In this document: positions 51,291-59,221 of the stretch, piece after piece
Position numbering within the stretch: the first letter of the stretch is position 1
Layout: every line of letters begins with the position of its first letter
Assembly (NCBI GenBank): GCA_046346665.1
Contig: JAXMHQ010000006.1
Span: 82,990-146,989 of the forward strand
DNA: 64,000 nt
From: JAXMHQ01 sp046346665
GTDB taxonomy: Bacteria > Verrucomicrobiota > Verrucomicrobiia > Limisphaerales > JAXMHQ01
Reading direction: 5' to 3'
Notes under the pieces: model-generated
Databases searched by the model: none
What the model was told of the DNA's origin: nothing
What the model saw: only the letters and a program-made list of their open reading frames with translations
Made by a program: the position numbers and the translations under genes

Positions 51291-52102
51291 CTAGCCTAAC
51301 AGCTTCAGAACAGTCTGCGGCAGCGAGCTGGCCTGGGCCAGCATGGCGGTGCCGGTCTGGACCAGGATGTTGCATTTCGCGCACCGCGTGCTCTCCTGGG
51401 CGACGTCGACATCCATGATGCGGCTTGTTGGCGGCGGAGAGGTTGTTTTTCAGAGTTCCGAGCTGGTCGTTGTAATAGGTGAGGCTCTCGATGCTGGAGC
51501 CGATGGCCGCGCGGTCGGCGGCGAGCTGCGAGATCGCGGGACTTGATCGTGGCCAGCGACGTGGTCGCCAGGGTGGTCGACGTGATGGTGCTGGCCATGG
51601 TCGTGCTGGTGTAGGTGGCGCTGGTGAGGTTGATTCCCGTCATCGCGAACGTGTTCGTGTCGCTGTCCACCGTGACGTTCAGGTTGGTGCCGTTGAACAG
51701 GCTCACCCCGTTGAAGTCCTTGGTGGAGACGTCGGTGATGTAGACGGCCAGCGTGTGGAACTCCTGGTTGTAGAGAGTGCGGTCGCTGTTGACCGGTGAC
51801 ATCCATCGCGAGCACGGCGAGTTCGCTCATGCGATCCAGGCGTCCGACACCTTTTTGCAGGTAGCCGTCCTGGGTCTGGTTGAACGAGATCGAGTTGCCG
51901 ACGTTGTTCGTGGCATCTCCTGCGATGCGCGCCATCTGGGCGCTGAGTTTCATCGACACGGCAAGTCCTGCGCTGTCATCGGCCGGCGAAGTGATTTTCG
52001 AACCGGAAGACAAACGGGCGAGGGATTTGCCGAGCGCCAGATCGGAGGATTGTGCCGAGCAGGCGGGCGCTGCTCGGCCGACAGATTTGTATTGATGACC
52101 AT
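51291..52102 (-). pseudogene. fliC: flagellin, frameshifted (copy 3)
   Basis: From ATG 52102: MVINTNLSAEQ, then frame changes through the first 40 codons to LSSGSKITSPADDSAGLAVSMKLSAQMARI, NNVGNSISFNQTQDGYLQK, MSELAVLAMDVT, then TLYNQEFHTLAVYITDVSTKDFNGVSLFNGTNLNVTVDSDTNTFAMTGINLTSATYTSTTMASTI, IESLTYYNDQLGTLKNNLSAAN, and C-terminal ILVQTGTAMLAQASSLPQTVLKLLG-like end with TAG at 51291. At least six indels are needed. It is first in the cluster and has a clear sigma-28 promoter. Confidence 0.82.
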
Positions 52103-52103
52103 A

Positions 52104-52164
52104 ACTCTTTTCCGTGAGTCGCTCCCAGGGCCGGGCCTTGATTTTGCGCGGCGTCCTTGCCGCG
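52104..52164 (-). promoter_or_regulatory. flagellin-3 mRNA leader hairpins
   Basis: A weaker version of the other two leaders: GACTC-ACGGAAAA-GAGT (52104-52120) next to the ATG, and CGCGGC-AAGGAC-GCCGCG (52147-52164), both with GGA in the loop. Conservation of the two-hairpin layout in all three leaders supports a function. Confidence 0.5.
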
Positions 52165-52243
52165 GGTGATCCATTTCAAGGGCGGTTCACCGTATCCCTG
52201 TCAGCTCTTCTGGCTGCTGACCGCCTGTCTTGCGACGCCTCCT

Positions 52244-52270
52244 CTATCGGTGAATGCCGTTTCGACTTTA
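52244..52270 (-). promoter_or_regulatory. sigma-28 promoter of flagellin 3
   Basis: On the minus strand TAAAGTCG-N11-ACCGATAG, 12 of 16 positions matching the sigma-28 consensus TAAAGTTT-N11-GCCGATAA, including the whole CGATA core. The predicted leader is about 135 nt, the same as for flagellin 1. Confidence 0.8.
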
Positions 52271-52300
52271 GAGCGGTTTCAGAAATACTGTATCCGCTGG

Positions 52301-52350
52301 TTTGTCCGCAGATTTCGTGGAGGGACGCTGAATCCGTGAAATCTGCGGGA
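52301..52350. repeat. AATCTGCGG dispersed repeat
   Basis: GTCCGCAGATTTCGTGGAGG is inverted at GTGAAATCTGCGGG, forming a loose hairpin. It belongs to the family at 33660 and 34144-34220. Confidence 0.5.
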
Positions 52351-52432
52351 GGAAGCGCCTGAAAATCAGGTCCGGAAATCAGGCTTCGTACTCTTATGTG
52401 AATTTCCGTAGCTTTTGCCTTCCGGATGGGAA

Positions 52433-52506
52433 GCGAGCGTAGCTCAGTCTGGTAGAGCGTCACCTTGCCAAGGTGAATGTCGAGGGTTCAACCTTCGCTC
52501 GCTCCA
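52433..52506 (+). tRNA. tRNA-Gly (anticodon GCC), T arm short
   Basis: Acceptor GCGAGCG pairs with CGCTCGC, the D arm is GCTC..GAGC, and the anticodon arm TCACC-TTGCCAA-GGTGA has anticodon GCC; the discriminator is T and CCA is encoded (52504-52506). The T arm reads GAGGG-TTCAA-CCTTC with a 5-nt loop instead of 7 and shares one base with the acceptor, so about three bases are missing. Either a recent deletion or a sequence error; the gene is otherwise intact. Confidence 0.85.
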
Positions 52507-52835
52507 TTTTTCTCCCTCTATCCACAGCCCTTTCCAGGGTCTTGATGGTTGTATACACCCACTGCATGACAAAAACATGACGGTGCTTGGCGCTTTGTGA
52601 ACTCCACACCGGGGCAGGAGGATATCGTGAACGGCCATGCCGGCCGGGGCTTCGTCCATCAACCGCGCTGATTTTGCCGGGCTGATTCGCAGTTTGCCAA
52701 ACACCCCGCGATCTGGCACACGAACGGGGACGGACCTGAACCTGGGGCGGGCGGGGGGCGATGGAACTTGGAATGGCGGGAGGGCGCGCGAAACAAAAGT
52801 CGCCGGCCGGTGTCCAATTGACTGGAGAAAACGAC
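52507..52835. other. intergenic region upstream of the MoxR operon
   Basis: About 330 bp with no convincing gene. It must carry the promoter of the long plus-strand operon, but no clear -35/-10 pair stands out. GGAGAAAACGAC before ATG 52836 is the ribosome-binding site of moxR. Confidence 0.4.
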
Positions 52836-53819
52836 ATGAACGAGATTTCAGCCAAAGAGGTCCAGGAACTGCATCAGCGAATCCGGGGAGAGCTTAACAA
52901 GGTGGTGGTTGGCCAGGACCGGATCCTGCGGCTGCTGCTGGCCAGCCTGTTTGCGCGCGGACACTGTTTGTTGATCGGGGTGCCGGGACTGGCCAAGACC
53001 CTGATCGTCCGGACGCTGTCCGAGATCCTCCAGCTTGGTTTCAAGCGGATTCAATTCACGCCGGACCTGATGCCGGGAGACATTCTCGGCTCGGAAATTT
53101 TGCAGGAGCGGGAGCGGCGTTTGGAGCACGAGTTTCAGCCGGGGCCGTTGTTCGCGAGCCTGATCCTGGCCGACGAAGTCAATCGGACGCCGCCGAAAAC
53201 CCAGGCGGCGCTGCTGGAGGCGATGCAGGAGCGCAAGGTGACCATCGGGGGCCGGACGCGCGCGTTGCCCGACCCGTTCCTGGTCGTGGCCACCCAGAAT
53301 CCCATCGAACAGGAGGGCACCTATCCACTGCCCGAGGCGCAACTGGATCGATTCATGTTTTCACTTTACCTCGATTACCCGTCCCGGGAGGAGGAGGTTG
53401 AAATCGTCAAACGCACCACGCTGCGCGAATTGCCGTCCCTGCAGCCGACGGTTGCCGGGGAAGACTTGCTGCGGGTCCAGCGGCTCGTCCTGGCCGCGCC
53501 GGTGTCGGATCATGTGATCGAGTATGCCGTCGCGCTGGCGGCGGCGACGCGTCCGGCCGATCCGTCCGCGCCGCAGGCGGTGCGTGACTTTGTGGAATGG
53601 GGCGCGGGGCCGCGGGCTTCCCAGTATCTCATCCTGGGGGCCAAGGCGCTGGCGTTGCTCGACGGACGGATCAGTCCCGAGACGGCCGACATCCGGGAAG
53701 TTGCGGCCCACGTGCTGCAGCATCGGGTCATCACCAATTACCGGGCCACGGGCGCGGGCAAGAAATCCCGGGACGTGGTCCAGAGCGTTTTGGCGGAGGT
53801 GGGGGAGAAAGTTTACTGA
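52836..53819 (+). CDS. MoxR-family AAA+ ATPase
   Basis: A 327-residue AAA+ chaperone-like ATPase. Walker A is GVPGLAKT (~50-57), Walker B LILADEVNRTPPKTQAALLEAMQE, sensor 1 FLVVATQNPIEQEGTYPLPEAQLDRF, and the lid domain carries YAVALAAATRP and GASPRAS-type residues (WGAGPRASQYLILGAKALALLDGR). MoxR proteins assist maturation of VWA-domain partners. ATG 52836 has GGAG eight bases upstream; an upstream in-frame ATG at 52761 adds a non-conserved stretch. It heads an operon with DUF58 and VWA proteins, the standard MoxR context. Confidence 0.95.
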   Translation: MNEISAKEVQELHQRIRGELNKVVVGQDRILRLLLASLFARGHCLLIGVPGLAKTLIVRTLSEILQLGFKRIQFTPDLMPGDILGSEILQERERRLEHEFQPGPLFASLILADEVNRTPPKTQAALLEAMQERKVTIGGRTRALPDPFLVVATQNPIEQEGTYPLPEAQLDRFMFSLYLDYPSREEEVEIVKRTTLRELPSLQPTVAGEDLLRVQRLVLAAPVSDHVIEYAVALAAATRPADPSAPQAVRDFVEWGAGPRASQYLILGAKALALLDGRISPETADIREVAAHVLQHRVITNYRATGAGKKSRDVVQSVLAEVGEKVY

Positions 53820-53843
53820 CACGCCCAGGTTTCGCCGGCTTTC

Positions 53844-54893
53844 ATGAACGATCCGGTCCCAGAATTCGCAACATCGCCCGGCGGCACCGGGCCGGCACCG
53901 GCGGAGTTGGTTCACGCGCCGCCGGGGAGCGTGCCCCCGCTGATGGCGAAGCGCCCGGCGGTTCCGCCGTTGTTGCCGGCCGCGCGCCGGCGGCGGTTGA
54001 CCCTGCTTTCGCCGGCCGAGCTTGAGCGATTTGGGAACCTTCTCGTGTTCGCGCGCTCGACCGTGGAGGGATATTTTGCCGGACGCCACAAGTCGCCGTT
54101 CCGGGGCACTTCGGTCGAATTCACGGATTACAAGGAGTATGTGCCTGGCGACGATCCGCGGCGGATTGACTGGCGTGTTTACGGGAGGTCCCGGCGGCTT
54201 TACGTGCGTCAGCACGAAGCGGAGACCGACATGACCATTTACCTGATGGTGGATGTGAGCGGGTCGATGAATTACGCCGGGGGGGATGCGCAGTCGAAGT
54301 ACGTCCTGGCCGCCCGGATTGCCGCGGCGCTGGCCTACCTGGTGATACACCAGGGCGACAAGGCGGCGCTCGCGCTGTTCGGAGAGAGGTTGCAGCAGTA
54401 CCTGCCGCCGGGCGGCACGCGCCGCCACCTGCATCAACTGGTTCACGAGCTGGAATTCGCGGTGCCGGCCTTCGGGACGGGAATCGCCACCGCGGTGACG
54501 GAGTGCAGCCTCCTCTTCAAAAAGCGCGGCCGCATCGTCCTGCTCTCGGATTTCTGGGATCCGCCGGGTCCAATGCTGGAGGCGCTGAGCCGGTTTGTTC
54601 ACCGTCGTTACGAGATCCTGTTGTTGCACGTGCTGCATCCCCACGAAGTGGATCTTCCTTCGATCCCGTCGGCGCGGTTTCACGACATGGAGACGCACGA
54701 GGAAGTGGAGGCGGAACCGGCGGAGATCCGGGCTGCCTATCGAGAACTGGCACGCCAGCGTTCGGATGCGCTGGCGCGCGAGACGAACGGGCGCCGGATT
54801 CATTATGCGCGGGTGGACACGCGCCGTCCGTACCTGGATGCGATCGAGGCGTTTCTGGGTTTTCGCGGGATGAACACGCTTTCAGCCAGGTAA
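53844..54893 (+). CDS. DUF58-domain protein (VWA-like)
   Basis: A 349-residue cytoplasmic protein. The DUF58 signature is EFTDYKEYVPGDDPRRIDWRVYGRSRRLYVRQHEAETDMTIYLMVDVSGSMNY, where DVSGSM is a MIDAS-type metal site of the VWA fold. A Pro/Ala-rich N-terminal ~60 residues precede it. DUF58 proteins work with MoxR ATPases and BatA-type membrane proteins; their molecular function is not settled. It starts 24 bp after moxR and ends 3 bp before the next gene. Confidence 0.92.
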   Translation: MNDPVPEFATSPGGTGPAPAELVHAPPGSVPPLMAKRPAVPPLLPAARRRRLTLLSPAELERFGNLLVFARSTVEGYFAGRHKSPFRGTSVEFTDYKEYVPGDDPRRIDWRVYGRSRRLYVRQHEAETDMTIYLMVDVSGSMNYAGGDAQSKYVLAARIAAALAYLVIHQGDKAALALFGERLQQYLPPGGTRRHLHQLVHELEFAVPAFGTGIATAVTECSLLFKKRGRIVLLSDFWDPPGPMLEALSRFVHRRYEILLLHVLHPHEVDLPSIPSARFHDMETHEEVEAEPAEIRAAYRELARQRSDALARETNGRRIHYARVDTRRPYLDAIEAFLGFRGMNTLSAR

Positions 54894-54896
54894 TTC

Positions 54897-56975
54897 ATGT
54901 CTTTCCTGAGTCCAGCGTTGTTCGCCGCCCTGGTTCCCCTTGCCCTGCTGCCGCTGGTGTTGCACCTGCTCAACAAGGGATTTCCCCGACACTTCCGGTT
55001 TCCATCAATTGAGCTGATCCGCCGGACCCTGGCGCAACGTTCCAGGCTGCACCGCTGGCGGCACTGGATCCTGCTGCTCCTGCGCACCGCGTTCCTGTTG
55101 TTGCTGCTCCTGGCTTTCCTGCGGCCGGTCCTGCGGCGGTTCGGCCCGGATCCCGCCGCGCGCGGCGGGCGGCGGGTTCTCATCGTGTTCGATCATTCGC
55201 TCAGCATGGAAGACCGGGGCGACGGGCCTGCTTCCCGCGAACGCGGCATTCATGAGGCGAACCAGTTGCTGGATTCGCTCGGGCCAAAGGACCAGGTGAA
55301 CATCCTGCTGATGCAGCCGCATCCGGCGTCCTGCTTCGTGTCCTGGTCGGGGGATATTGCCGGGGCCAGGCATTTTCTCGAACAGCTCCCGCCGGGGCTG
55401 GGCGGGGCGGACGTCAACCAGGCCAATGCGCAGGCGGCGTCGCTGCTGGGGCCGCAGGGCGCCGGGCCCGAGATTTATTACATCTCGGATTTCACGCGGA
55501 AAAAGTGGTCTGACGCCAGCTTCCAGGCGTTGCCCGCGGACGCACGGCTGTTTTTTGTGGATGTGGGACCGGCCCGCCGGGACAACCGGGCCGTCCTGAA
55601 TGCGCGGCCTTCCCAGACCGAAATCCTGGCGGGCGACACGGTGCCGCTGGAAGTCACGCTGGGCAACTTTGCTGCGGCGCCGTTTGACGGACGGGTGACG
55701 GTTGCGATCGACCGGAAATTCAGTTTTGACCAGGCGGTGTCGATGGCGCCGTGGTCGGAGGAGAAGTTCACCGTGCCGGTGCCGGTCGGCGGGCCCGGGG
55801 TGCATTTTTGCGAGGTTTGGCTGCCTGCCGACGCGCTGGAATACGACAATCGATTTGTGCTGACGCTTTCGGTCCTGGACAAGGAGGAGGTGCCGGTGGT
55901 GACCGATGCGCGGGAGGATTCGAGGAGCGGGGCGTTCTACTTGAAGACGGCGCTGAATCCCTTTGAGAAGGAGGCTGGATCCCTGCTGCCGAGCGTCATC
56001 CCTTCGAGCGAGCTTTCGGCGGCGCGCCTGGCCGGGGTGCAAAAGGTGTTCCTCACACGGGTGAACCATCTGAATGCAGATGCGACGGATGCCCTCGCCC
56101 GGATGATCTTTCGCGGTGGCGGCGCCGTGTATTTTCTCGACGGGACGGCCGACGCGGAAAACCTCGCGCTCCTGGAAAGCCGGATGGGGGCAGGAACGAT
56201 GCCGTTGAGGATCGCGCGCCGCATCCAGGCCACCAATGTCACTTCCGGCGCGCAACAAATCGTGCGGGGCGATTTCCGATCGCGGTATTTGAAGCTGTTC
56301 GCCGGCGACGTCCGGCAGGATCTTGGGTTGCTGGAGGTTTACGATTATTACCAGGCGGGCGCGACCGGGGCCGGGTCGGTGCTGCTCCAGTATGGGGACG
56401 GATCCCCGGCGATGGCGGTGGCGAACCATGGGCTGGGCACGCTCCTGCTGCTGAATTTTTCAGCGGCGGAATTTTCCAGCAACCTCGCCCGGCAACGACT
56501 TTTCCCCGCGTGGATGCAGGACCTGGTCAAGGCGCTGGCCTCGACCGAACCGCCTCCCGTGTCCACGACCGTCGGCGAGGCGCTGCACACGGAGATCTGG
56601 CGCAGCGAGGCGCAACTGGATCTCCGGGATCCCGCGGGGACGGTGGTTGCCACGCAACGCGAGTTGAACGGGGAGCGCTGCGCTCTCAGTTTCACGCCGG
56701 ACCAGCCTGGTTTTTACACCCTTGGCGCCCCGCGCCCGGCACGGGGCTTTGCCGTGAACCCGGCCACGGGGCAGTCGGATCTCCGGCTGATGGACAAGGA
56801 TCTCCTGCCCGCGGAATTTTCGGATCATCGCGAGGCGCACCTCGTGGCGGGCGCCGATGCGTACGACGAACTGGCGCACGGCCGGCCGGTGTACCAGTGG
56901 TTCATTTTGGGGGCGATTGCGTGTCTCCTGCTGGAGAGCGGCTTCCAGGTCCTGGTTCGGAGGAGGACGGCATGA
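54897..56975 (+). CDS. BatA-like membrane protein with VWA domain
   Basis: A 692-residue protein. Residues 1-80 are the BatA N-terminal domain with two TM helices (SPALFAALVPLALLPLVLHLLNKGFPRHFRFPSIELIRRT; HWILLLLRTAFLLLLLLAFLRPVL). The VWA domain follows (VLIVFDHSLSMEDRG with a D-x-S-x-S MIDAS, and EIYYISDFTRKKW), then a beta-sandwich, a glutamine-amidotransferase-like segment (~340-560) and a last TM helix (WFILGAIACLLLESGFQVLV). Such proteins are linked to envelope stress and aerotolerance in Bacteroides and relatives. It overlaps the next gene by ATGA. Confidence 0.9.
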   Translation: MSFLSPALFAALVPLALLPLVLHLLNKGFPRHFRFPSIELIRRTLAQRSRLHRWRHWILLLLRTAFLLLLLLAFLRPVLRRFGPDPAARGGRRVLIVFDHSLSMEDRGDGPASRERGIHEANQLLDSLGPKDQVNILLMQPHPASCFVSWSGDIAGARHFLEQLPPGLGGADVNQANAQAASLLGPQGAGPEIYYISDFTRKKWSDASFQALPADARLFFVDVGPARRDNRAVLNARPSQTEILAGDTVPLEVTLGNFAAAPFDGRVTVAIDRKFSFDQAVSMAPWSEEKFTVPVPVGGPGVHFCEVWLPADALEYDNRFVLTLSVLDKEEVPVVTDAREDSRSGAFYLKTALNPFEKEAGSLLPSVIPSSELSAARLAGVQKVFLTRVNHLNADATDALARMIFRGGGAVYFLDGTADAENLALLESRMGAGTMPLRIARRIQATNVTSGAQQIVRGDFRSRYLKLFAGDVRQDLGLLEVYDYYQAGATGAGSVLLQYGDGSPAMAVANHGLGTLLLLNFSAAEFSSNLARQRLFPAWMQDLVKALASTEPPPVSTTVGEALHTEIWRSEAQLDLRDPAGTVVATQRELNGERCALSFTPDQPGFYTLGAPRPARGFAVNPATGQSDLRLMDKDLLPAEFSDHREAHLVAGADAYDELAHGRPVYQWFILGAIACLLLESGFQVLVRRRTA

Positions 56976-59221
56976 GCGGGGCCGGCGGCATCCTGTTCGA
57001 CCCGGTCCTGCCGGTGCCGGTCATCGGGCTGATTGCCGTGGTCCTGCTGGCCTTGACCGTGTGGATTTACCGCCGGGTGGGGGCGCCGCTGGGGGGCTGG
57101 CGCGGCGCACTCCTGGCGGCGTTGCGGCTGTCGGGGCTGCTGCTGGTCGTGGCGCTGTTGCTGCAGCCTTCACGCCTCGAAACGCTGGCGCCGCCCGCGC
57201 GGGACCGCGTCACCCTCATCGGCCTGGATAATTCGCTGAGCATGAAACAACAGGATTCCGCGGGGCGCAGCCGGTTTGACGCGGCGAAGGGGTTGCTGCT
57301 GGATTCCGGCGCGCTGGCCCCGAATGGAACGGTGGCGGACGCCCGGTTGCGGTTGTTTGAATTCAGCGACGACGCGCGGCCGATTCGGAAATCCGTGCTC
57401 GACCTGACGCCGGAAGGCCGGACCACGCGGTTCCAAAAATCGATTGTCACGCTGCTGGACCAGGCTTCGACGGGTGAGACTCCCGAGGCGATGATCCTGT
57501 TGACCGACGGCCATGATTTTGAGCTGGTGAACCCGGTGAAGACCGGGTCGCTGGCCCGCGAGAACCGGACGCCGGTTTACGCGGTGGCCTTCGGGCGACA
57601 GGGAAAGGTGCGGGATGTGGCGGTTCGCATCTCCGGTTTTCAGCCCTACTGTTATGTGAAGCAGAAGGCGCGCATCGCCGCGGTGCTGCGCCTGGTGGGC
57701 TGCGAACTCGAGGACATTCCGGTGCAACTGCTGCGCGGCGGGCGGGTGGTTCAAACCCGCCGGGTCAACGCGCAGCAACTCCAGGAAGTGCCGGTGGAAT
57801 TTGAAGTGGTCGAGCCCGAGACGGGGCAGTTCGAATATGAAGTGCGGGTGCCGCCGCTCGAGGACGAAGCCGACACGGCGAACAACAGCGCGATCACCTA
57901 CCTGAATGTGATCGACCAGCAAATCCGCGTGCTCCTCCTGGAGGGGGATCCCTACTGGGACACGGCGTTCCTGCAGCGGTCGCTGATGCAGAACGACAAG
58001 TTCGACGTGGACGCGCTGGTGCAATATGGGCCCGACCAGGTTCGCGCCATCCGAAAGAACCCCGCGGGCGGCGACCTCCGGGTGCCGTCCACGCTGGAGG
58101 AATTTGCGGCGTATGACGTGATCGTGCTGGGACGGCGGCTGGATTCGCTGCTTGGACTGTCCGCCCCGACCGGCCGGGTGGCGCTGATGTCGGTGGGAAC
58201 TCCGCCTGCCGGAACGAGAACCAGCCTGCTGGATCAATATGTGTCGGAGCGGGGCGGAACCCTGATTTTCAGCCGCGGGCGGGCTGTGGAAGGGGCGGGC
58301 ATGGAAGCGACCGAGCCGGTGTTGTGGGGTGGCCAGCCGCGGGCCCGGGTGCATCTGGAAGCGACGGCGGAGGGGCGGGGGCTGTCGCCGTTCCGCGTGT
58401 TGAACAGTGACGGGACAGGCATGGACCGGCTGCCGGAGTTGCTGGACGCCCGCACGCCCGAGGAGTTGAAACCGCTCGCCGCCACCCTCGCGGTGGCTTC
58501 GGACCGGAATCATCCCACCCCGGAAGCCGCGGTGGTGCACCGGCGTTACGGACGGGGCCAGGTGGTGAGCATCGGGGTGGCCGGCCTGTGGCGATGGGCG
58601 CTCAATTCGCAGTCAGGCGGCGTCAATCTGCCATTCGACCGGTTCTGGGACCAAATGCTGCTCTGGCTGCTGGCGGGGCGCGACTTCATCCCGAGCAAGG
58701 CGTATTCCTTCAGGCCGGGTTCCGCAAATGTTCTCCTGGGCGACAAGGTTTACTTCCGGCTCGTGCTGCGGCAGCCCGACTCGAAATTGAAATCCGTTCC
58801 GGTCACCGTTTACCTGGGGGATGCCGAGGCGGGGCGGATCAACCTCGTGCCGGCGGCGGAAAGTGTCGGCCGGATGACGGGCGATTTTCTGCCGGGCAAA
58901 CCCGGGCGTTACCGCGCGACGGTTCGATTGCCCGACGGCAGCACGCAGGAATCGCGGTTCATCGTGTTCACGGAGAACCTGGAGGAAACCGAGGTGGCGA
59001 CGGACACGTTGTATTTGAGGCGGCTGTGTGAAAGCAGCGGCGGGCGGGTGCTCGAGCCCGCGGAGTTGCCGAAGCTGCTCGGGGAACTGGCGCGCACAGC
59101 ATCGGACGATGCGCCGAAGACCGTGTTGCGCCCCGTTTGGAACACGGCCGGGATATTTTATCTCGCGGGCCTGCTGTTCGGGCTGGACTGGTTTCTCCGG
59201 AGGCGATGGGGATTATGCTGA
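56972..59221 (+). CDS. VWA-domain membrane protein, glutamine-amidotransferase-like C-terminus
   Basis: A 749-residue protein from ATG 56972, with AGGAGG nearby and a 4-bp overlap with the BatA-like gene. Two N-terminal TM helices (VIGLIAVVLLALTVWIYRR; LLAALRLSGLLLVVALLL) precede a VWA domain (VTLIGLDNSLSMKQQDSAGRSRFD, D-x-S-x-S; MILLTDGHDFELV with the TDG block), Ig-like repeats, a class-I-amidotransferase-like region (YDVIVLGRRLDSLLG, RRYGRGQVVSIGVAGLWRW) and a final TM helix (IFYLAGLLFGLDWFLRR). It is a paralogue of the preceding gene with a longer periplasmic part, probably its partner in one membrane complex. Confidence 0.88.
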   Translation: MSGAGGILFDPVLPVPVIGLIAVVLLALTVWIYRRVGAPLGGWRGALLAALRLSGLLLVVALLLQPSRLETLAPPARDRVTLIGLDNSLSMKQQDSAGRSRFDAAKGLLLDSGALAPNGTVADARLRLFEFSDDARPIRKSVLDLTPEGRTTRFQKSIVTLLDQASTGETPEAMILLTDGHDFELVNPVKTGSLARENRTPVYAVAFGRQGKVRDVAVRISGFQPYCYVKQKARIAAVLRLVGCELEDIPVQLLRGGRVVQTRRVNAQQLQEVPVEFEVVEPETGQFEYEVRVPPLEDEADTANNSAITYLNVIDQQIRVLLLEGDPYWDTAFLQRSLMQNDKFDVDALVQYGPDQVRAIRKNPAGGDLRVPSTLEEFAAYDVIVLGRRLDSLLGLSAPTGRVALMSVGTPPAGTRTSLLDQYVSERGGTLIFSRGRAVEGAGMEATEPVLWGGQPRARVHLEATAEGRGLSPFRVLNSDGTGMDRLPELLDARTPEELKPLAATLAVASDRNHPTPEAAVVHRRYGRGQVVSIGVAGLWRWALNSQSGGVNLPFDRFWDQMLLWLLAGRDFIPSKAYSFRPGSANVLLGDKVYFRLVLRQPDSKLKSVPVTVYLGDAEAGRINLVPAAESVGRMTGDFLPGKPGRYRATVRLPDGSTQESRFIVFTENLEETEVATDTLYLRRLCESSGGRVLEPAELPKLLGELARTASDDAPKTVLRPVWNTAGIFYLAGLLFGLDWFLRRRWGLC

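Noticed and set aside
56510..56971. Upstream extension of the second VWA protein into the BatA-like gene
   Set aside because: The extension is the shifted frame of the BatA-like coding region; ATG 56972 has a strong ribosome-binding site and an ATGA overlap.
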